Positions 12,488 to 23,866 of a stretch of DNA of 64,000 nucleotides are shown one piece after another. The position numbers were made by a program, and so were the translations under genes. Positions within the stretch are counted from its first letter, which is position 1. Each line of letters begins with the position of its first letter. The notes under the pieces are model-generated. The model had not been told where the DNA came from, searched no databases, and worked only from the letters and a program-made list of their open reading frames with translations. This DNA is from Neonectria sp. B-13. Taxonomy: Eukaryota; Ascomycota; Sordariomycetes; Hypocreales; Nectriaceae. Location of the stretch: assembly GCA_002682825.1 (NCBI GenBank), contig NOKP01000004.1:1671607-1735606 (forward strand), given 5' to 3'.

Positions 12488-15316
12488 ATGGCGAATAAAC
12501 AACCATTGAAAACGACGTTCGAAGTCGGCCATGTTATTCGGCCGATCTTCACTGGAGGCTCCGTCGCTCTCGACAATGGCGCCCGCATTCTCGCAACTGT
12601 CCTGGGAGAAGACGCCGTTCTGACCGATCCGTCCAACGGCAAGCACCTGGCCCAGATCGAGGGTGTAAGACTTCATACTCCAGAGTTGACGGCGCAATTT
12701 GGCTAATACTTAGCAGGACGGAGAGCTCATTTCTACTCTGACTTGTGAGTAGCTCTACAAAATTTTCTTGAAACTAAACTGACAGCCCCGGCAGTGACTC
12801 CCTCTGCAACGCACCTCATAATTTGCAGTCGGAGCTTGTCTATGAGAATTTTTACGCTAAAGCGTTCCATTGACGACGGTACTATTGAGGCCACTCTTAT
12901 CAGGACACTGAAGCCTCATGGGACGCCTGTCGTTGTCCTCGCTGTTGATCGCACCAGCACCCTGCTCGCTACCGGAGGAACAGACGGCGGCATCAAAGTC
13001 TGGGACATTGCAGCAGGATATGTCACACACACCTTCCGCGGGCCTTCGGTGCTCGTTTCGGCGCTTCACTTCTTCGAGGTTGCTGCTCGTTCAAAGGACG
13101 CCGCTCAATCCCGAAAGGGGAAGAAGGGGAAGAAGAGCCAGGACGAGGAAGACGAGGAAGACGACGAGAGCCTGGGCGCAACGAACTTCAGACTTGCCTC
13201 TGGCAGCCAGGACGGCAAAGTTCGAATTTGGGACTTGCAAAAGCGCAGCTGCATCGCCAACCTCGAGTCTCACGTCTCCGACGTCCAAGGTCTGGATTAC
13301 TCGCCGGAACAGCACGCTCTTGTCACGGCCGGCAGGGACAAGACCTTAATCTGGTGGGATACCAAGTCTTGGAAGATTCGAAAGATCGTCCCTTGTCTGG
13401 AGCTTGTGGAGGCGGCTGGGTTCATCGACGATGGGAAACTCACCTACTCAGCTGGAGAAAATGGATGCCTGCGTTTCTGGGACACCGACACCGGATCGCA
13501 GGTCTCGCCGGCCCTTGCCGCCAAGAGCGAAGAGGAGGGCGTTGTTTCCGTCATTTACCGACCCGGTCTTCCCTTCATTATGTGCGTCCAGGTCGACCAC
13601 ACCTTGGCTCTGTATCGGGTACCAACGAAGGATAACGCCGCATCCCTCGCGGCGCCAGAACCGTTTCGAAGAATATCCGGAACCCACGACGAAATCATCG
13701 ACTTGGGCTATCTGCTACCGGATCATTCGCTCCTCGCCCTAGCCACAAACTCGGAGGACGTCAGGTTGGTGTCCGTAGCTGAGACAAAGGAAGACGATGT
13801 GAAGGGTGCTTGGGAATCTGGCGCTGCACGATACTTTGGTCAGGATGTTGCACTCCTTAAGGGCCATGAGGATATTGTTATCGCTCTGGATATCGATTGG
13901 TCTGGTCACTGGATCGCAACAGGTGCCAAAGACAACACGGCCAAGCTCTGGCGCGTTGACCCGGAGAATAATTCCTATACTTGTTGGGCTACATTCTCGG
14001 GGCATGCTGAATCTTTGGGAGCCGTCGCCCTCCCCAAGATCGTTCCTCCCGAGTCCTCGGCCGCACGAACGAAACCCCTCGAGCACCCCCCTGCATTTCT
14101 CTTAACCGGCTCTCAGGACCAGACTGTCAAGAAATGGGAGATCCCCCGAACCGCACAGCAAAAGGGCCACAAGAGTGGCTCCCGAGCTGTCTTTACCCGC
14201 AAGGCCCACGACAAGGACATCAACGCGCTCAACGTCCATCACTCCAGTCAGCTCTTTGCGTCCGCATCCCAGGACAAGACGGTCAAGATCTGGTCTATTG
14301 AGGAGGGTGAGGTCCAGGGCATCCTGCGTGGCCACAAGCGAGGAGTCTGGTCTGTCCAGTTCTCTCCAGCTCACTTGCCAGCCGTTCAAGGCGAGGACGG
14401 CCCTGTTACTGGCAAGGGCGTGGTGCTCACGGGTAGTGGTGACAAGACAATCAAGTTGTGGAGCCTCTCTGACTACACCTGTGTCAGGACTTTTGAAGGC
14501 CACTCGAACAGCGTCTTGAAGCTTGCTTGGCTCAAGCCGCCTCAAGGTCAGGATCAGTCGAAGAAGCGGGTTCAGTTCACCAGCGCTGGCGGAGACGGTC
14601 TCGTCAAGGTTTGGGATGCAAACTCCGGAGAGGTCGAGTGCACCCTCGATAACCACGAGGACCGAGTCTGGGCCGTTGCTGTGCATCCGGAGACCAACAC
14701 CATTGTCTCGGGTAGTGGCGACTCAACCGTCAGCTTCTGGAATGACACCACGTCTGAGACTCAAGCTGCAGCATCGCAGGCGGCGCTTGAGATGATTGAG
14801 CAGGAACAAGAGCTGCAAAATCACATCCATGCTGGGTCATACCGCGAGGCCATCACGCTTGCACTTCAGCTTAACCACCCCGGCCGACTGCTGAGCCTCT
14901 TTACAACCGTCATCACCTCAAACAATCCTGATGCTGGGAGTCTCTCGGGTCTTAAGGCAGTTGATGAGGTCCTGGGCAACCTCTCCGATGAGCAAATATT
15001 CCTTCTTCTTCTGAGACTACGAGACTGGAACACGAATGCGCGAACGGCACCAGTGGCGCAGAGGATCTTGTGGACCATCATCCGAAGTTATCCTGCGTCC
15101 AAGTTCTCGAACCTGTCTGTCAAGGGCGCCAGGGGACAGCAGAGTCTGAAGGATGTCTTGCATGCCATTCGGATCTACACTGAGAGACACTACAAGCGGA
15201 CGGAGGACTTAGTTGATGAGAGTTACTTGGTGGAATATACCCTGCAGGAGATGGATAGCATTGCACCAGCGCTGGAGGAGCAGCTTGGCGAGGAGGTCGA
15301 TGTTGTCATGGCTTGA
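12488..15316 (+). CDS. utp13: UTP13, U3 snoRNP/SSU processome WD40 protein
   Basis: Subunit of the UTP-B subcomplex of the small-subunit processome, which acts with U3 snoRNA in nucleolar 18S pre-rRNA processing. Exons are 12488-12664, 12717-12744 and 12795-15316, giving 908 residues. The GTAAGA donor at 12665 and GTGAGT donor at 12745 restore the junctions QIEG-DGEL and TLTL-TPSATHL, matching the family N-terminus. Many WD40 repeats follow (for example GGTDGGIKVWDI, SGSQDGKVRIWDL, TASASQDKTVKIW-type, GSGDKTIKLWSL, SGSGDSTVSFWN), forming two propellers. A lysine/acidic loop sits in the first propeller. The last 150 residues, from about SQAALEMIEQEQELQ, form the helical Utp13 C-terminal domain. 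Length is close to the family norm of about 800-900. The 28-nt second exon is easy to miss. Confidence 0.95.
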
Positions 15317-15696
15317 TAGACGGTGCAGACCAGGTGTGTTATCGCGTTAAATTATGGCATTTGTTCGAGTTCTTGCTAGCATAAACGAGTACATGTAATC
15401 ATCGGAATGCAGAATATAGATTAAAAAAAAGTTGATTCCTTTCTGAGCTTCGATTGTGGTTGTTTCCGTGTCCAAATGCGGATGGAGATAGCGAGCACGG
15501 TGTCGCGGCAGGGGTCTAGGCTGCCGGCACTAGGGACCTAGCTTTCAGCTCCACTGTCGCATGCTTTCGCTTTGGCAGCCTCACATCGTCAACGTCGAAA
15601 TTTGGAGACTGCTTCAACCCGCGAATCTACAACCGCCAGCATCCCGAATTCGGCCCCATCGTCGCAAGCGGTCCGAGATCTAGACACCGCACTATC
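15317..15696. other. UTP13 3' flank and SAD1 promoter/5' UTR
   Basis: Two genes in tandem share this 380-bp spacer. An A-rich run at 15422-15431 lies about 100 bp after the UTP13 stop. No further open frame is credible. Confidence 0.5.
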
Positions 15697-17337
15697 ATGG
15701 CCAAGCGCCAGGCCTCCGAGGCCCTCGACGAGCTCGCCGACATCGCCTCGCCTGCATCCAAGAGGTCTCGAATGGGCGACTTCGACTCGCCGCTGGGGAA
15801 CGGCTTCCCAGATACTCCAGAGGCGCAAGCCAACGGCGATGCGGACGGCAATGGCACCGCCAATGACGGCGGCGACGATGATGACTTTGGCGATGACGAC
15901 CTCGGCCCCATCGCGCCCCTGCGGCAAGCAGCGCCCACGGATGGATACGACGACCTCTACCTCGACACCATCGACCGCAACGTGCTGGACTTTGATTTTG
16001 AGAAGCTCTGCTCCGTCTCCGTCTCCAACATCAACGTCTACGCCTGCCTCGTCTGCGGAAAGTACTTCCAGGGCCGCGGGCCCAAGTCCCACGCCTACTT
16101 CCACTCCCTCGACGAGGATCACCACGTCTTCATCAACCTCGATTCCCAGCGTGTATACGTCCTGCCCGAGGGCTACGAGGTCAAAAGCCGCGCCCTCGAC
16201 GATATCAAGTATGTCTCCAACCCGCGGTACACGAAGAAGGAGGTCATCGACATGGACCGCACCAAGCGCTCCAGCTGGACCCTCGACAACAAGGAGTACA
16301 CGCCGGGCTTCGTCGGCATGAACAACATCAAGGAGAACGACTACCTCAACGTCGTGGTGCAGGCGCTCGCGCACGTGGCCCCCCTGCGGAACTACTTCCT
16401 GCTCGAGGACTTCTCGACCAAGTCGGAGCTCGTCAAGCGATGCAGCATCCTCGCCCGCAAGATCTGGAACCCGCGTGCCTTCAAGGCGCACGTGTCGCCG
16501 CACGAGCTGCTGCAGGAGATCTCGCTGCGGTCCAACAAGCGCTTCACCCTGCTGGCGCAGTCCGACCCCGTCGACTTCCTCTCGTGGTTCCTCAACAACC
16601 TCCACCTCGGCCTCGGCGGCTCCAAGACCAAGCCCGGCAGCTCCATGGTCCAGCGCACGTTCCAGGGCAAGCTCAAGGTCGAGTCGCAGGCTATCACGGC
16701 GCGCGCCGACGCCAGCGACCGCCTGCGCTTTGAGGACTCGGCCGAAGTCAAGACGGACATCGTGCGCTTCCTCCTCCTCACGCTCGACCTGCCCTCGGCG
16801 CCGCTCTTCCAGGACGAGCTCGAGAAGAACATCATCCCCCAAGTACCCCTGACCACCATCCTCACCAAATACGACGGCCAGCGCGCGCAGGAGCACCACG
16901 CCCAGCGCAAGCGCTACCGGCTGCTACACCCACTGCCGCCCTATCTCGCCTTTCACGTCAAGCGCTTTTCGCAGAACAAGTTCGTCTCGGAGCGCAACCC
17001 CACCATCGTCACCTTCGACGCCCGCAACCTCGACATGTCGCCCTACGTCGAGCCCAACCCCAAGGAGTGGCCCCCCGGCGAGCCCATCTGGTACGACCTC
17101 GTCGCCAACGTCGTCCACGAGGCCGTCCGCGTCCGCGAGGACGTCGTCGACAGCGGCGAGGAGCGCAAGACGTGGAAGGTCCAGCTCAAGAACAAGGCCA
17201 CGGGCGAGTGGGTCGTCTGCCAGGACCTGTTCGTAGACAAGGTACAGAGCGAGCTGCTGTACCTGGGTGAGGCGTATCTGCAGGTGTGGGAGCGGAGGCG
17301 AGAGCCCAAGGGCAAGGGCAAGGCGGGAGCGTCATGA
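15697..17337 (+). CDS. sad1: SAD1/USP39-like U4/U6.U5 tri-snRNP assembly factor (catalytically degenerate UBP)
   Basis: Single-exon gene of 546 residues. Sad1 in yeast and USP39 in animals are needed for tri-snRNP assembly and pre-mRNA splicing in the nucleus. After an acidic N-terminus, residues about 90-170 form a ubiquitin-like zinc finger (zf-UBP): CSVSVSN, then CLVCGKYFQGRG, then HAYFHSLDEDHHVFINL. The ubiquitin-hydrolase fold follows. Its first box reads GMNNIKENDYLN where active enzymes have GLxNLGNTCYxN, so the catalytic cysteine is absent. The later box (YLAFHVKRFSQNKF) keeps the structural pattern, but the region where active enzymes have GHY is altered (EWVVCQDLFV). This loss is the family norm, so the protein is inferred to be a scaffold, not a protease. 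The gene is very GC-rich at third codon positions compared with its neighbours. Confidence 0.93.
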   Translation: MAKRQASEALDELADIASPASKRSRMGDFDSPLGNGFPDTPEAQANGDADGNGTANDGGDDDDFGDDDLGPIAPLRQAAPTDGYDDLYLDTIDRNVLDFDFEKLCSVSVSNINVYACLVCGKYFQGRGPKSHAYFHSLDEDHHVFINLDSQRVYVLPEGYEVKSRALDDIKYVSNPRYTKKEVIDMDRTKRSSWTLDNKEYTPGFVGMNNIKENDYLNVVVQALAHVAPLRNYFLLEDFSTKSELVKRCSILARKIWNPRAFKAHVSPHELLQEISLRSNKRFTLLAQSDPVDFLSWFLNNLHLGLGGSKTKPGSSMVQRTFQGKLKVESQAITARADASDRLRFEDSAEVKTDIVRFLLLTLDLPSAPLFQDELEKNIIPQVPLTTILTKYDGQRAQEHHAQRKRYRLLHPLPPYLAFHVKRFSQNKFVSERNPTIVTFDARNLDMSPYVEPNPKEWPPGEPIWYDLVANVVHEAVRVREDVVDSGEERKTWKVQLKNKATGEWVVCQDLFVDKVQSELLYLGEAYLQVWERRREPKGKGKAGAS

Positions 17338-17794
17338 CGCCAATTGAAATAGCCAGAGGGCACAAATATATGTAACATCACTTTTCCATGATCAAACGGG
17401 TTTCTTTGCTTTGTAGGCGGAAAACCAGCCCGCAAAAAAATTGCATTGCTTTTGTGATTGTTAACCTCACATCACAAAACCGCTGTCTGGCCAGCCGTGC
17501 TGAACCCGCAGGCAGCTATTGTACATAATCCATTTCGACAAGAACAAACGCTAGCCCTCGTAACCATCCTATGCCATCCTATCCATCCGTCCCGTTGACC
17601 CGCCCCATCCCTCAATGTACAACGCATGAGGAGCCCCATCCAAGAACAGTAGTCGTCACCGTGTCAAGCAGAGGGCGTACGCAAAAAGAGAAGATGCAGA
17701 AAAAAGGAGGTCGACGATTGGGAAAAACCAAATCGGCTGGCCCTGTATATCCTATTATACAGTACAAAAATGTTTCGGGGGCCGACGAGCGTAT
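17338..17794. other. Convergent 3' intergenic, SAD1 / eIF4E2
   Basis: Tail-to-tail spacer of 457 bp. It holds the 3' flanks of both genes and no credible coding sequence. Confidence 0.5.
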
Positions 17795-18943
17795 TTACGA
17801 CTGGGCCTGCTCAGGGGGTTGCTTCGACGAAGCGCCAGTGTGGCGCTTGTCGTGGTGGTGGTGCTGGCCAGCTTTTTCGCGGCGCTGCTCCTCGATGGCT
17901 GTCCGTTGTTGAATGCTCGAGTCGTGGCTCTTGAATTCAACCCGGGTGTTGGGAGGGAAGTTGAGGACATGCTTCATGGTCTCACTGTGGGCAGATGTAA
18001 GCGTTGGATCCATCAACAATCAACGGAGAACAACGGGAGAACCTACCGGATTTTGATGACACGGCCACCATCCGTTCGAGTCCAGATGCTCAGGATGTCC
18101 TCTCCGTTCCGCATGCTCAACACGGCACCACACACATCCTCGCCGGCGTCACCGAACTGATCGCCGATGAGGGACAGCAGCAGGTCTTCCCAGTACCGAT
18201 CGGCCACGCCCTTCTTCATGCGAACCACCCACTTGCCACCCTTCTTGTTCACGTCATCCTCCCATATTGGGCGGATGTCCTTCTTGAAGAGATGGTAGTC
18301 GGACACCACAGGAAGGGCCGAGGGGCGCTTGAGGTGCGAATATATCTCCCAGAACTCCTCCGCGGTCTGCACGGTGGCAATTCCATGCAACGTCTGCTCG
18401 TACTCGATGAAACCGTGGGCCTTGGAAATGGGTGGTCGGTACCAGAAGGACCACCCTTCCTTGAGCGGGTGTGGTTGGGAGGCTGACAACGCCGATGTCT
18501 TATTCTCGGAGATGGAGGCCATGCCAGGAGGCTTCCCCACGGCCTTTGCAGAGTCCTTGGTCTGCCCGACCTTGGGGGAAGCCGATGCCATTGCGGAGTC
18601 GAATGGGTTGCCTGACGTCTTTGGGGTCTTAGCAGAGCCAAAGGACGCAAAGGCTCCGGAGCCTAGGCCAAAGGCGCTGGATGCGCCGCTGGTGGGCGAT
18701 ACCAGGGCGCTGCCGGGGTTGGAGGAGCTGAATGGGTGGGATTTCCCTTGAGGGTCGCCGCCTTGGCGCTTGGAGAAGGAGGCATTGCGACTGAAGGAAT
18801 CACCGTTGGCGGCTTGACCGGGCGTCGAGAGGGAGAGCTTGCCGGAGCTGAGAGAAGAGGCGTGTTGGTTGAGCTGTGCTTGGGTACTTGGCGGCAAAGG
18901 AGGAAGAGACTTACTTTGTGCGGCGGGTCCATAGGTTATCCAT
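17795..18943 (-). CDS. Class II eIF4E-like cap-binding protein (eIF4E2/4EHP type)
   Basis: Cytoplasmic mRNA cap-binding protein of the eIF4E family, class II (like 4EHP), usually a modulator rather than the main initiation factor. Exons on the minus strand are 18943-18915, 18847-18047 and 17984-17795, giving 339 residues. The first exon is only 29 nt (MDNLWTRRTN after splicing) with a perfect GTAAGT donor; the acceptor at TCTCTCAG gives the join RRTN-SGKLSLST expected for this family. Residues about 10-150 are a Ser/Gly/Pro/Lys linker. The cap-binding fold follows: WSFWYRPP (class II has Tyr where class I has Trp), VQTAEEFWEIYSHL, HLFKKDIRPIWED, GGKWVVRMKKG, YWEDLLLSLIGDQF, GAVLSMRNGEDILSIWTR. 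The C-terminus is His/Lys-rich. The 5' UTR runs into an assembly gap. Confidence 0.92.
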
Positions 18944-18991
18944 CAAGACTTATCGCAACGGGAGTGCCTGAGAAAGGGAATCGAGGGCGGG

Positions 18992-19091
18992 NNNNNNNNN
19001 NNNNNNNNNNNNNNNNNNNNNNNNNNNNNNNNNNNNNNNNNNNNNNNNNNNNNNNNNNNNNNNNNNNNNNNNNNNNNNNNNNNNNNNNNNN
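18992..19091. other. Assembly gap (100 N)
   Basis: Exactly 100 N, the usual placeholder for a gap of unknown size. It sits in the 5' UTR/promoter of the eIF4E2 gene, 49 bp upstream of its start codon. Confidence 0.98.

Positions 19092-19146
<55 letters not shown>
19092..19146. repeat. Homopolymer run of 55 G abutting the gap
   Basis: An uninterrupted G tract directly after the N block. It is probably a sequencing or assembly artefact; see findings. Confidence 0.95.
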
Positions 19147-19148
<2 letters not shown>

Positions 19149-21278
19149 TGACGGAGGCTCGGGATGTGTGACGATGGGGGCACTCGGGCGTTGTGGAATC
19201 GACGGAGGGATGAGGGGGAGGCGACGGGCAGCGGGAGGAACGACGGGCGAGAGGCAGAGGCGGGAGAAAGATGTTCGGAATCGAGATTCGGTAGAGAAGG
19301 ATCGGGTATCGGATTTTGAATGAGGGCGGTTTGGAATCGTGATCGGGATGGAAGCGGCGGTGGTGAGCGATGCGGTAGTGAGGCGAGGGTGGTGTTTTGG
19401 TTGTGAACGAGGTTCGAGGAGACAAAAGAATAATTCTGCCCACAGTATCCGTACCCGGGGAAAAAAGAGTCGTTGAGGTTGAAGTGGTGCAGTTCCAGAA
19501 CGAGGTACTGTGGAGGTACCCTTGCTGCTTCTGAAATAGCATGAGATACCGACGAGTGACTGCTGCTTGGGAACCAAAGCCCTGGAGGTGTCCGCCGACT
19601 TATGGCCAGCGCCCCCCAAACACCCAAGCAACATCAGTCACGCCGGTGCACAGTGCACTCACAGGCAAGGGCAGGCCCCTGGCACCCGCTGTAACCCACC
19701 GTATTAGGCCGCGACCTGTCCCCTCATCACCCCCGGAGTCCCGTCGTCCATCTGGAAGTTCTGTCGTCACTGCAGTGGTCGCAGGCTCGGGAATTAGTGC
19801 TTTCTCGCTTAGTAGGTACCACGAGGCGCTGTCCTGGCTTCTGGAAGGACGAGAGTTCCACAGTGTCGCGAGAGATGTTGGTGTTCCGTTCAGTTGCATG
19901 AGAAGAGACTGATGATGAAGCCATGGCAGAAGCAAGTACCTGAGGTGCATGCATGCAGCACTTCCACTGCCTGACAGTGATTCAGAAATTCCCAGTTACT
20001 CGCTCCGTTCCATTGCTCGTCCTCTCAGAGTCGAGGCTCGGGAGCCACTCCCCCGGGTCCAACCAGGGCGGCCAATGCTTCGCTTTCCCAGACACAGCCC
20101 AGTGTGACGTCTTTACTCATGTTTGTATCCCGTCCAAAGAGATGCTAAGTATATTCGGAATTGGATTACAAGGCATGGCCGCTGTTACACGTTCGTGGCT
20201 CCGCAATTCCTAAAGCAACACGCCGTATTGATGCATCAATGCGTCGCTCCCCATTTCCACACGTCCGAGTCATTGGATGCCCGTTGGGTCGTCGCGTCCA
20301 TCTCGTTTTGGCCGTCGGCTTTAGGCGGTGGCATGTCATCCAAACGTCAGGTGCGCAGTAGTCTAGCTCGCGGCTCCGAGTCAGTGATGGCGAGGCGAGA
20401 TGGAAGTCATGGAGCAAATAATGGTTAACCAGCCCCACTGCGTCTGAAGGCTTGCCTGCCTGCTTCCATGGAGATGGGAGGCATTTGTAATGCTTGGACA
20501 AGCGTCCAACTTGATTCATCTACCATGTTGATTCTATTCAACTACCAGGACTGACGGGAACATCCAATCATATGGCTATGTGTGGTTCCTCTTTTTCTTT
20601 TCTTTGTTGTTGATTGTTTCTCTTTTCTTTTCTTGAGAAAAAAAGTTCATCGCAAACCCAAGGGCAGATGCCTAACCAGGGTAAGTGATTGTACAATGCA
20701 AATGTTCCATTACGTTGTTTGTATTCATCCACATGTTTCCGGGGGTGAAAGAGTCAATTTAATTTATACGGGTGCCTTGGTTTGCTATGGGAAAAGGACA
20801 AAAAGGTTCATCAAGGCCATGTTGGTGAATTAAGGCTATGAACGAGGCCTCACACCAACCGTTCGAGTAGCAAGGCCCAAAAACCACCAGTAGTCATGGC
20901 ATGGACAGCCCTCAACGTTGGCATCCATTATCCTTCCCCTGAAAATCATGCAGTACGAGGAAGCCGAATGGATCGGATGTGTAATAGTAGCATGGAGAAT
21001 ACCCCGGAAAGAAGTTCCTTCTGGAGGGAACTTCTCATTCATTCTACGAGGAAGCCGGTGAGGTGGGTGGGTGGCGGGGGAATGCTCCAGAGTGCACCCA
21101 CGAACGGCCCCGCTTTCCACCTCCCGGCCACCGCTTATCGCTCGTTATCGCTCCCCCGTCGCAGAAAAAAAAATACTGGAATCCCCGACGAAGCTCTTCA
21201 ACACTTCTCCGGCTTCAGCCTCCACTCGATTCTCCTCCACCCCAAAACAAATCGGAAGACCCCGCCCATTCTGTCGCA
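19147..21278. other. Intergenic, upstream of eIF4E2 and LOC1
   Basis: Divergent spacer of over 2 kb. The first 300 bp are purine-rich on the plus strand (CT-rich leader of the minus-strand eIF4E2 gene). A T-rich patch is at 20585-20640. The LOC1 leader occupies the last few hundred bases. No gene or RNA is recognised. Confidence 0.5.
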
Positions 21279-21970
21279 ATGGCGCCCTCTCGAACGAGCA
21301 CCGTCAAGAACAAGCATGCCGCCGCCAAGTCGGGCATCGCGAACAGCAAAGCCGCCAGGCGCCCCCCCTCCGACGGCATCGTCAAGTCCTCGGCCAAGAA
21401 GTCTAAGAACACCGGCGCCCTGCCCAACAAGCAGGTCAAGGAAAAGGGCCGCGAGGCCCTCATCAAGAAGCTTCGGAACCCCAAGAAGCGCAGCTACACG
21501 GAGGAGGAGCTCGGCATCCCCAAGCTCAACACAATTACCCCCGTTGGCGTCATTAAGCCCAAGGGCAAGAAGAAGGGCAAGGTCTTCGTCGATGACAGGG
21601 TATGCAAAATTCTCCGTTGCCCTCGCAATGTTCCATCCTGCGGCTCAATGCTACAGAGTGCTAATATGAGATGCGACTACAGGAAAGCATGAACACGATT
21701 CTGTCCCTGGTCCAGGCTGAGAAGAACGGTCAGATCGAGTCCAAGATGATCAAGGCGCGCCAGATGGAGGAGATCCGGGAAGCCCGCAAGGTCGAGGCCG
21801 AGAAGAAGGAGTTCGAACGAGACTCCAAGATCGAGACCTTCAAGGACGCCCTGCGAAAGAGGCGCAAGCGCAAGACCACCGACGACGCCAAGGATAGCGT
21901 CAAGGATGTGTCAATCACCGGCACCAAGGCCGGAAAGCCCAAGGGAAAGAAGCGGGTAGCGTTTGCGTGA
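21279..21970 (+). CDS. loc1: LOC1, 60S ribosomal subunit assembly/export factor
   Basis: Small basic nucleolar protein needed for 60S subunit assembly; in yeast it also binds ASH1 mRNA for localisation. Exons are 21279-21599 and 21683-21970, giving 202 residues. The intron (GTATGC...CTACAG, branch GCTAATAT) joins KVFVDDR to [13 protein letters not shown], the family signature region. The N-terminal 80 residues are Lys/Ala/Ser-rich. The core is [20 protein letters not shown], then a [12 protein letters not shown] stretch, then a coiled-coil-like charged helix ([21 protein letters not shown]). The C-terminus is a basic tail. Length matches the yeast protein (204). It is convergent with the downstream hydrolase gene, 354 bp between stops. 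Confidence 0.93.
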
Positions 21971-22324
21971 TGACATGGGGGAACTAAAAGAGTCCTGATG
22001 CGGATGGGGTGTGGCATTGCATTGTTTGGCGCTTGGAGTTGGGCAGGGGGACTTGGGAGAGAACCTTTTTATTGCTTTGGCTCGGCATAAGATCTGGGAT
22101 GACAAAAGTTGGCACTGATGGCTCCCAGCAGTGAAGCTAGGCGACATATTAGTCGGAGGAATTAAAAGCCTTGTCATAGTCTATTAACTATGATCTGTTC
22201 ATTCAGGCTATTGTATGTATGTACACAAGTCTATCTCTATGCTACAGGATGTCTATCGAATATTGCAAAGTTCATGAGAAGCCGTTTCCTTCGAAGATTT
22301 CTGGCAGCTTTCCACGCCATCATT
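21971..22324. other. Convergent 3' intergenic, LOC1 / hydrolase
   Basis: Spacer between two stop codons. No coding sequence is credible. Confidence 0.5.
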
Positions 22325-23866
22325 TTACTCCTGCACAATCATCATCTTCCGCCGCATAGGAACATACCCATGCCCAATCGAGGCTGCATTGGCGTCGTCG
22401 GCTCCCTGCTTAGGCGCCAGACTTTCGAGATCCGTCTTAAACGCCAGATGGTTCAGAAAGTTGGCCACCGGGCGGGGGAACCATCGGCTGCCGCCAACCT
22501 CAAACCAGCAGAGGTGGCCACCCAGGGAAGTGGTCAAGAGGATAGTGTTGGGGTTCAGCTTGAACTCTTCAAAGGGGATGGCTTCCTTTATGGCGATCTA
22601 TCATTCGAGTCAGAGAGGGCCCTAAAAGAGGTTGTGGAGGAGAGCTTACAGGGTCATCAGTGGAGTTGATGGCAAGAAAGGGGATTTGGATAGAGAGAAC
22701 GGCGTCAGTAGATGATGCATCTCGATAGTACGCAGATTCGGTGGGATATCCCCAAGTCGGACATCTGGGTCATTTGTCAGTCCTGGTCTCAATAGTACCG
22801 AGTCTGGAAAACCTACTGGATCAGTCGGTCAAATTCGTTCAGATAGGTGATTTCCAGAACAGCTTCGACGTCAACCTTGCTGAACTTCTCCAGCTCCTCT
22901 CTGTGTGCACGCGCTAGGTCCTTCAGAGAACCTATTGCATAGTCAGCAGATAGTACATACTTAAAGGTAGCAACGAATTGACTTACTGCCCATGATGCGC
23001 AGGTAAACTTCCCGGCCAATGTAGCTGTTCTGGAGCATCTTGCTGGAGATCTCCAGGTTGAAGGGGTTGGAGCAGGCGACGGCGCCTTTGAGCAGGCAGT
23101 TTGCGCCCTCCTCACCACAGTACTGTAAGCCGGTTAGTGCTATGTGTCCGTCTTGTAAGGGCTGGCTTGAGGCTTACGTTGGTGAGCATGTTAGCGCCAA
23201 GCGAGAATCCTAGACCAAACAGCGGGCGGTTGGGATATTTCTCCTTCAGCCATTTTACCGTCTACATGGTCAATCGGTTAGCAACGTCGCGTCGAAACTC
23301 ATGGTCAGAATCCCTACCTGTCGGAAATCCCACGTCGCGCGCGCGTTGTAGAGTATACCGCTGGTGATTTTGCTCCGGGCACATCCTCGAAAATTGACGA
23401 CGCATGCCTCCCAGCCGCCGTCACCGATCAGCGGTGCAATCGCATGTCTCAGGTAAATCTCGTGAGAACCACCGGAGAGCCCATGCAGCACGACCAGCAT
23501 GGGCTTGGAGTCGTCGGAGCCCATGTTCTGCAGCTCGTCGTCGGTGAAGTAGACGGTGCGGCGGGACAGAGTGGGATCCTGGCCGTCGTGAGGCTCAACC
23601 ACGAAGTCGACGGCGAAGGTGCCGTGATAGGCCTTGTGATCGGCGTCAAAGATCTTGCGCTTGTAGTAGATGCTAGGCCCGCGGGGGCGCGTAGCCGTCC
23701 ACATGGTCTGCAGGTGGCCGTTGAAGAGCAGCGGGTTGAGGTTGCAGGGCGGCGTGGTCTGCTCGACGATCTTGAGCAGGTCGGTCTCGGTGCCGTCCTT
23801 TTCGCGGACCGTCCGGGGCGACGGCGCATGGGTGAAGTTGATCTCAGCTTGGCCAAACCACTCCAT
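22325..23866 (-). CDS. Alpha/beta hydrolase, EHT1/EEB1/YheT family (acyl ester synthase/esterase)
   Basis: Six exons on the minus strand: 23866-23318, 23261-23178, 23122-22987, 22931-22817, 22764-22650 and 22597-22325, total 1272 nt, 423 residues. All introns are GT..AG and 52-86 nt, and every junction keeps frame. The family includes yeast Eht1/Eeb1, medium-chain fatty acid ethyl ester synthases/esterases, and bacterial YheT. Seen in sequence: NPLLFNGHLQTMW near the N-terminus (family hallmark), the oxyanion-hole HGLSGGSHE, VVNFRGCARSKIT, the nucleophile elbow GFSLGAN (Ser about residue 203), an acidic residue in INSTDDP (about 331-332) and the catalytic His in LGGHLCWFE (about 361). All triad positions are intact. 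The exact substrate is inferred from family only. Confidence 0.92.

Noticed and set aside
15589..16899. Long minus-strand open frame of about 436 codons opposite SAD1
   Set aside because: It is the complement of a GC-rich coding exon; its Val/Glu/Gly-rich composition is that of a shadow frame, and SAD1 on the plus strand is certain.
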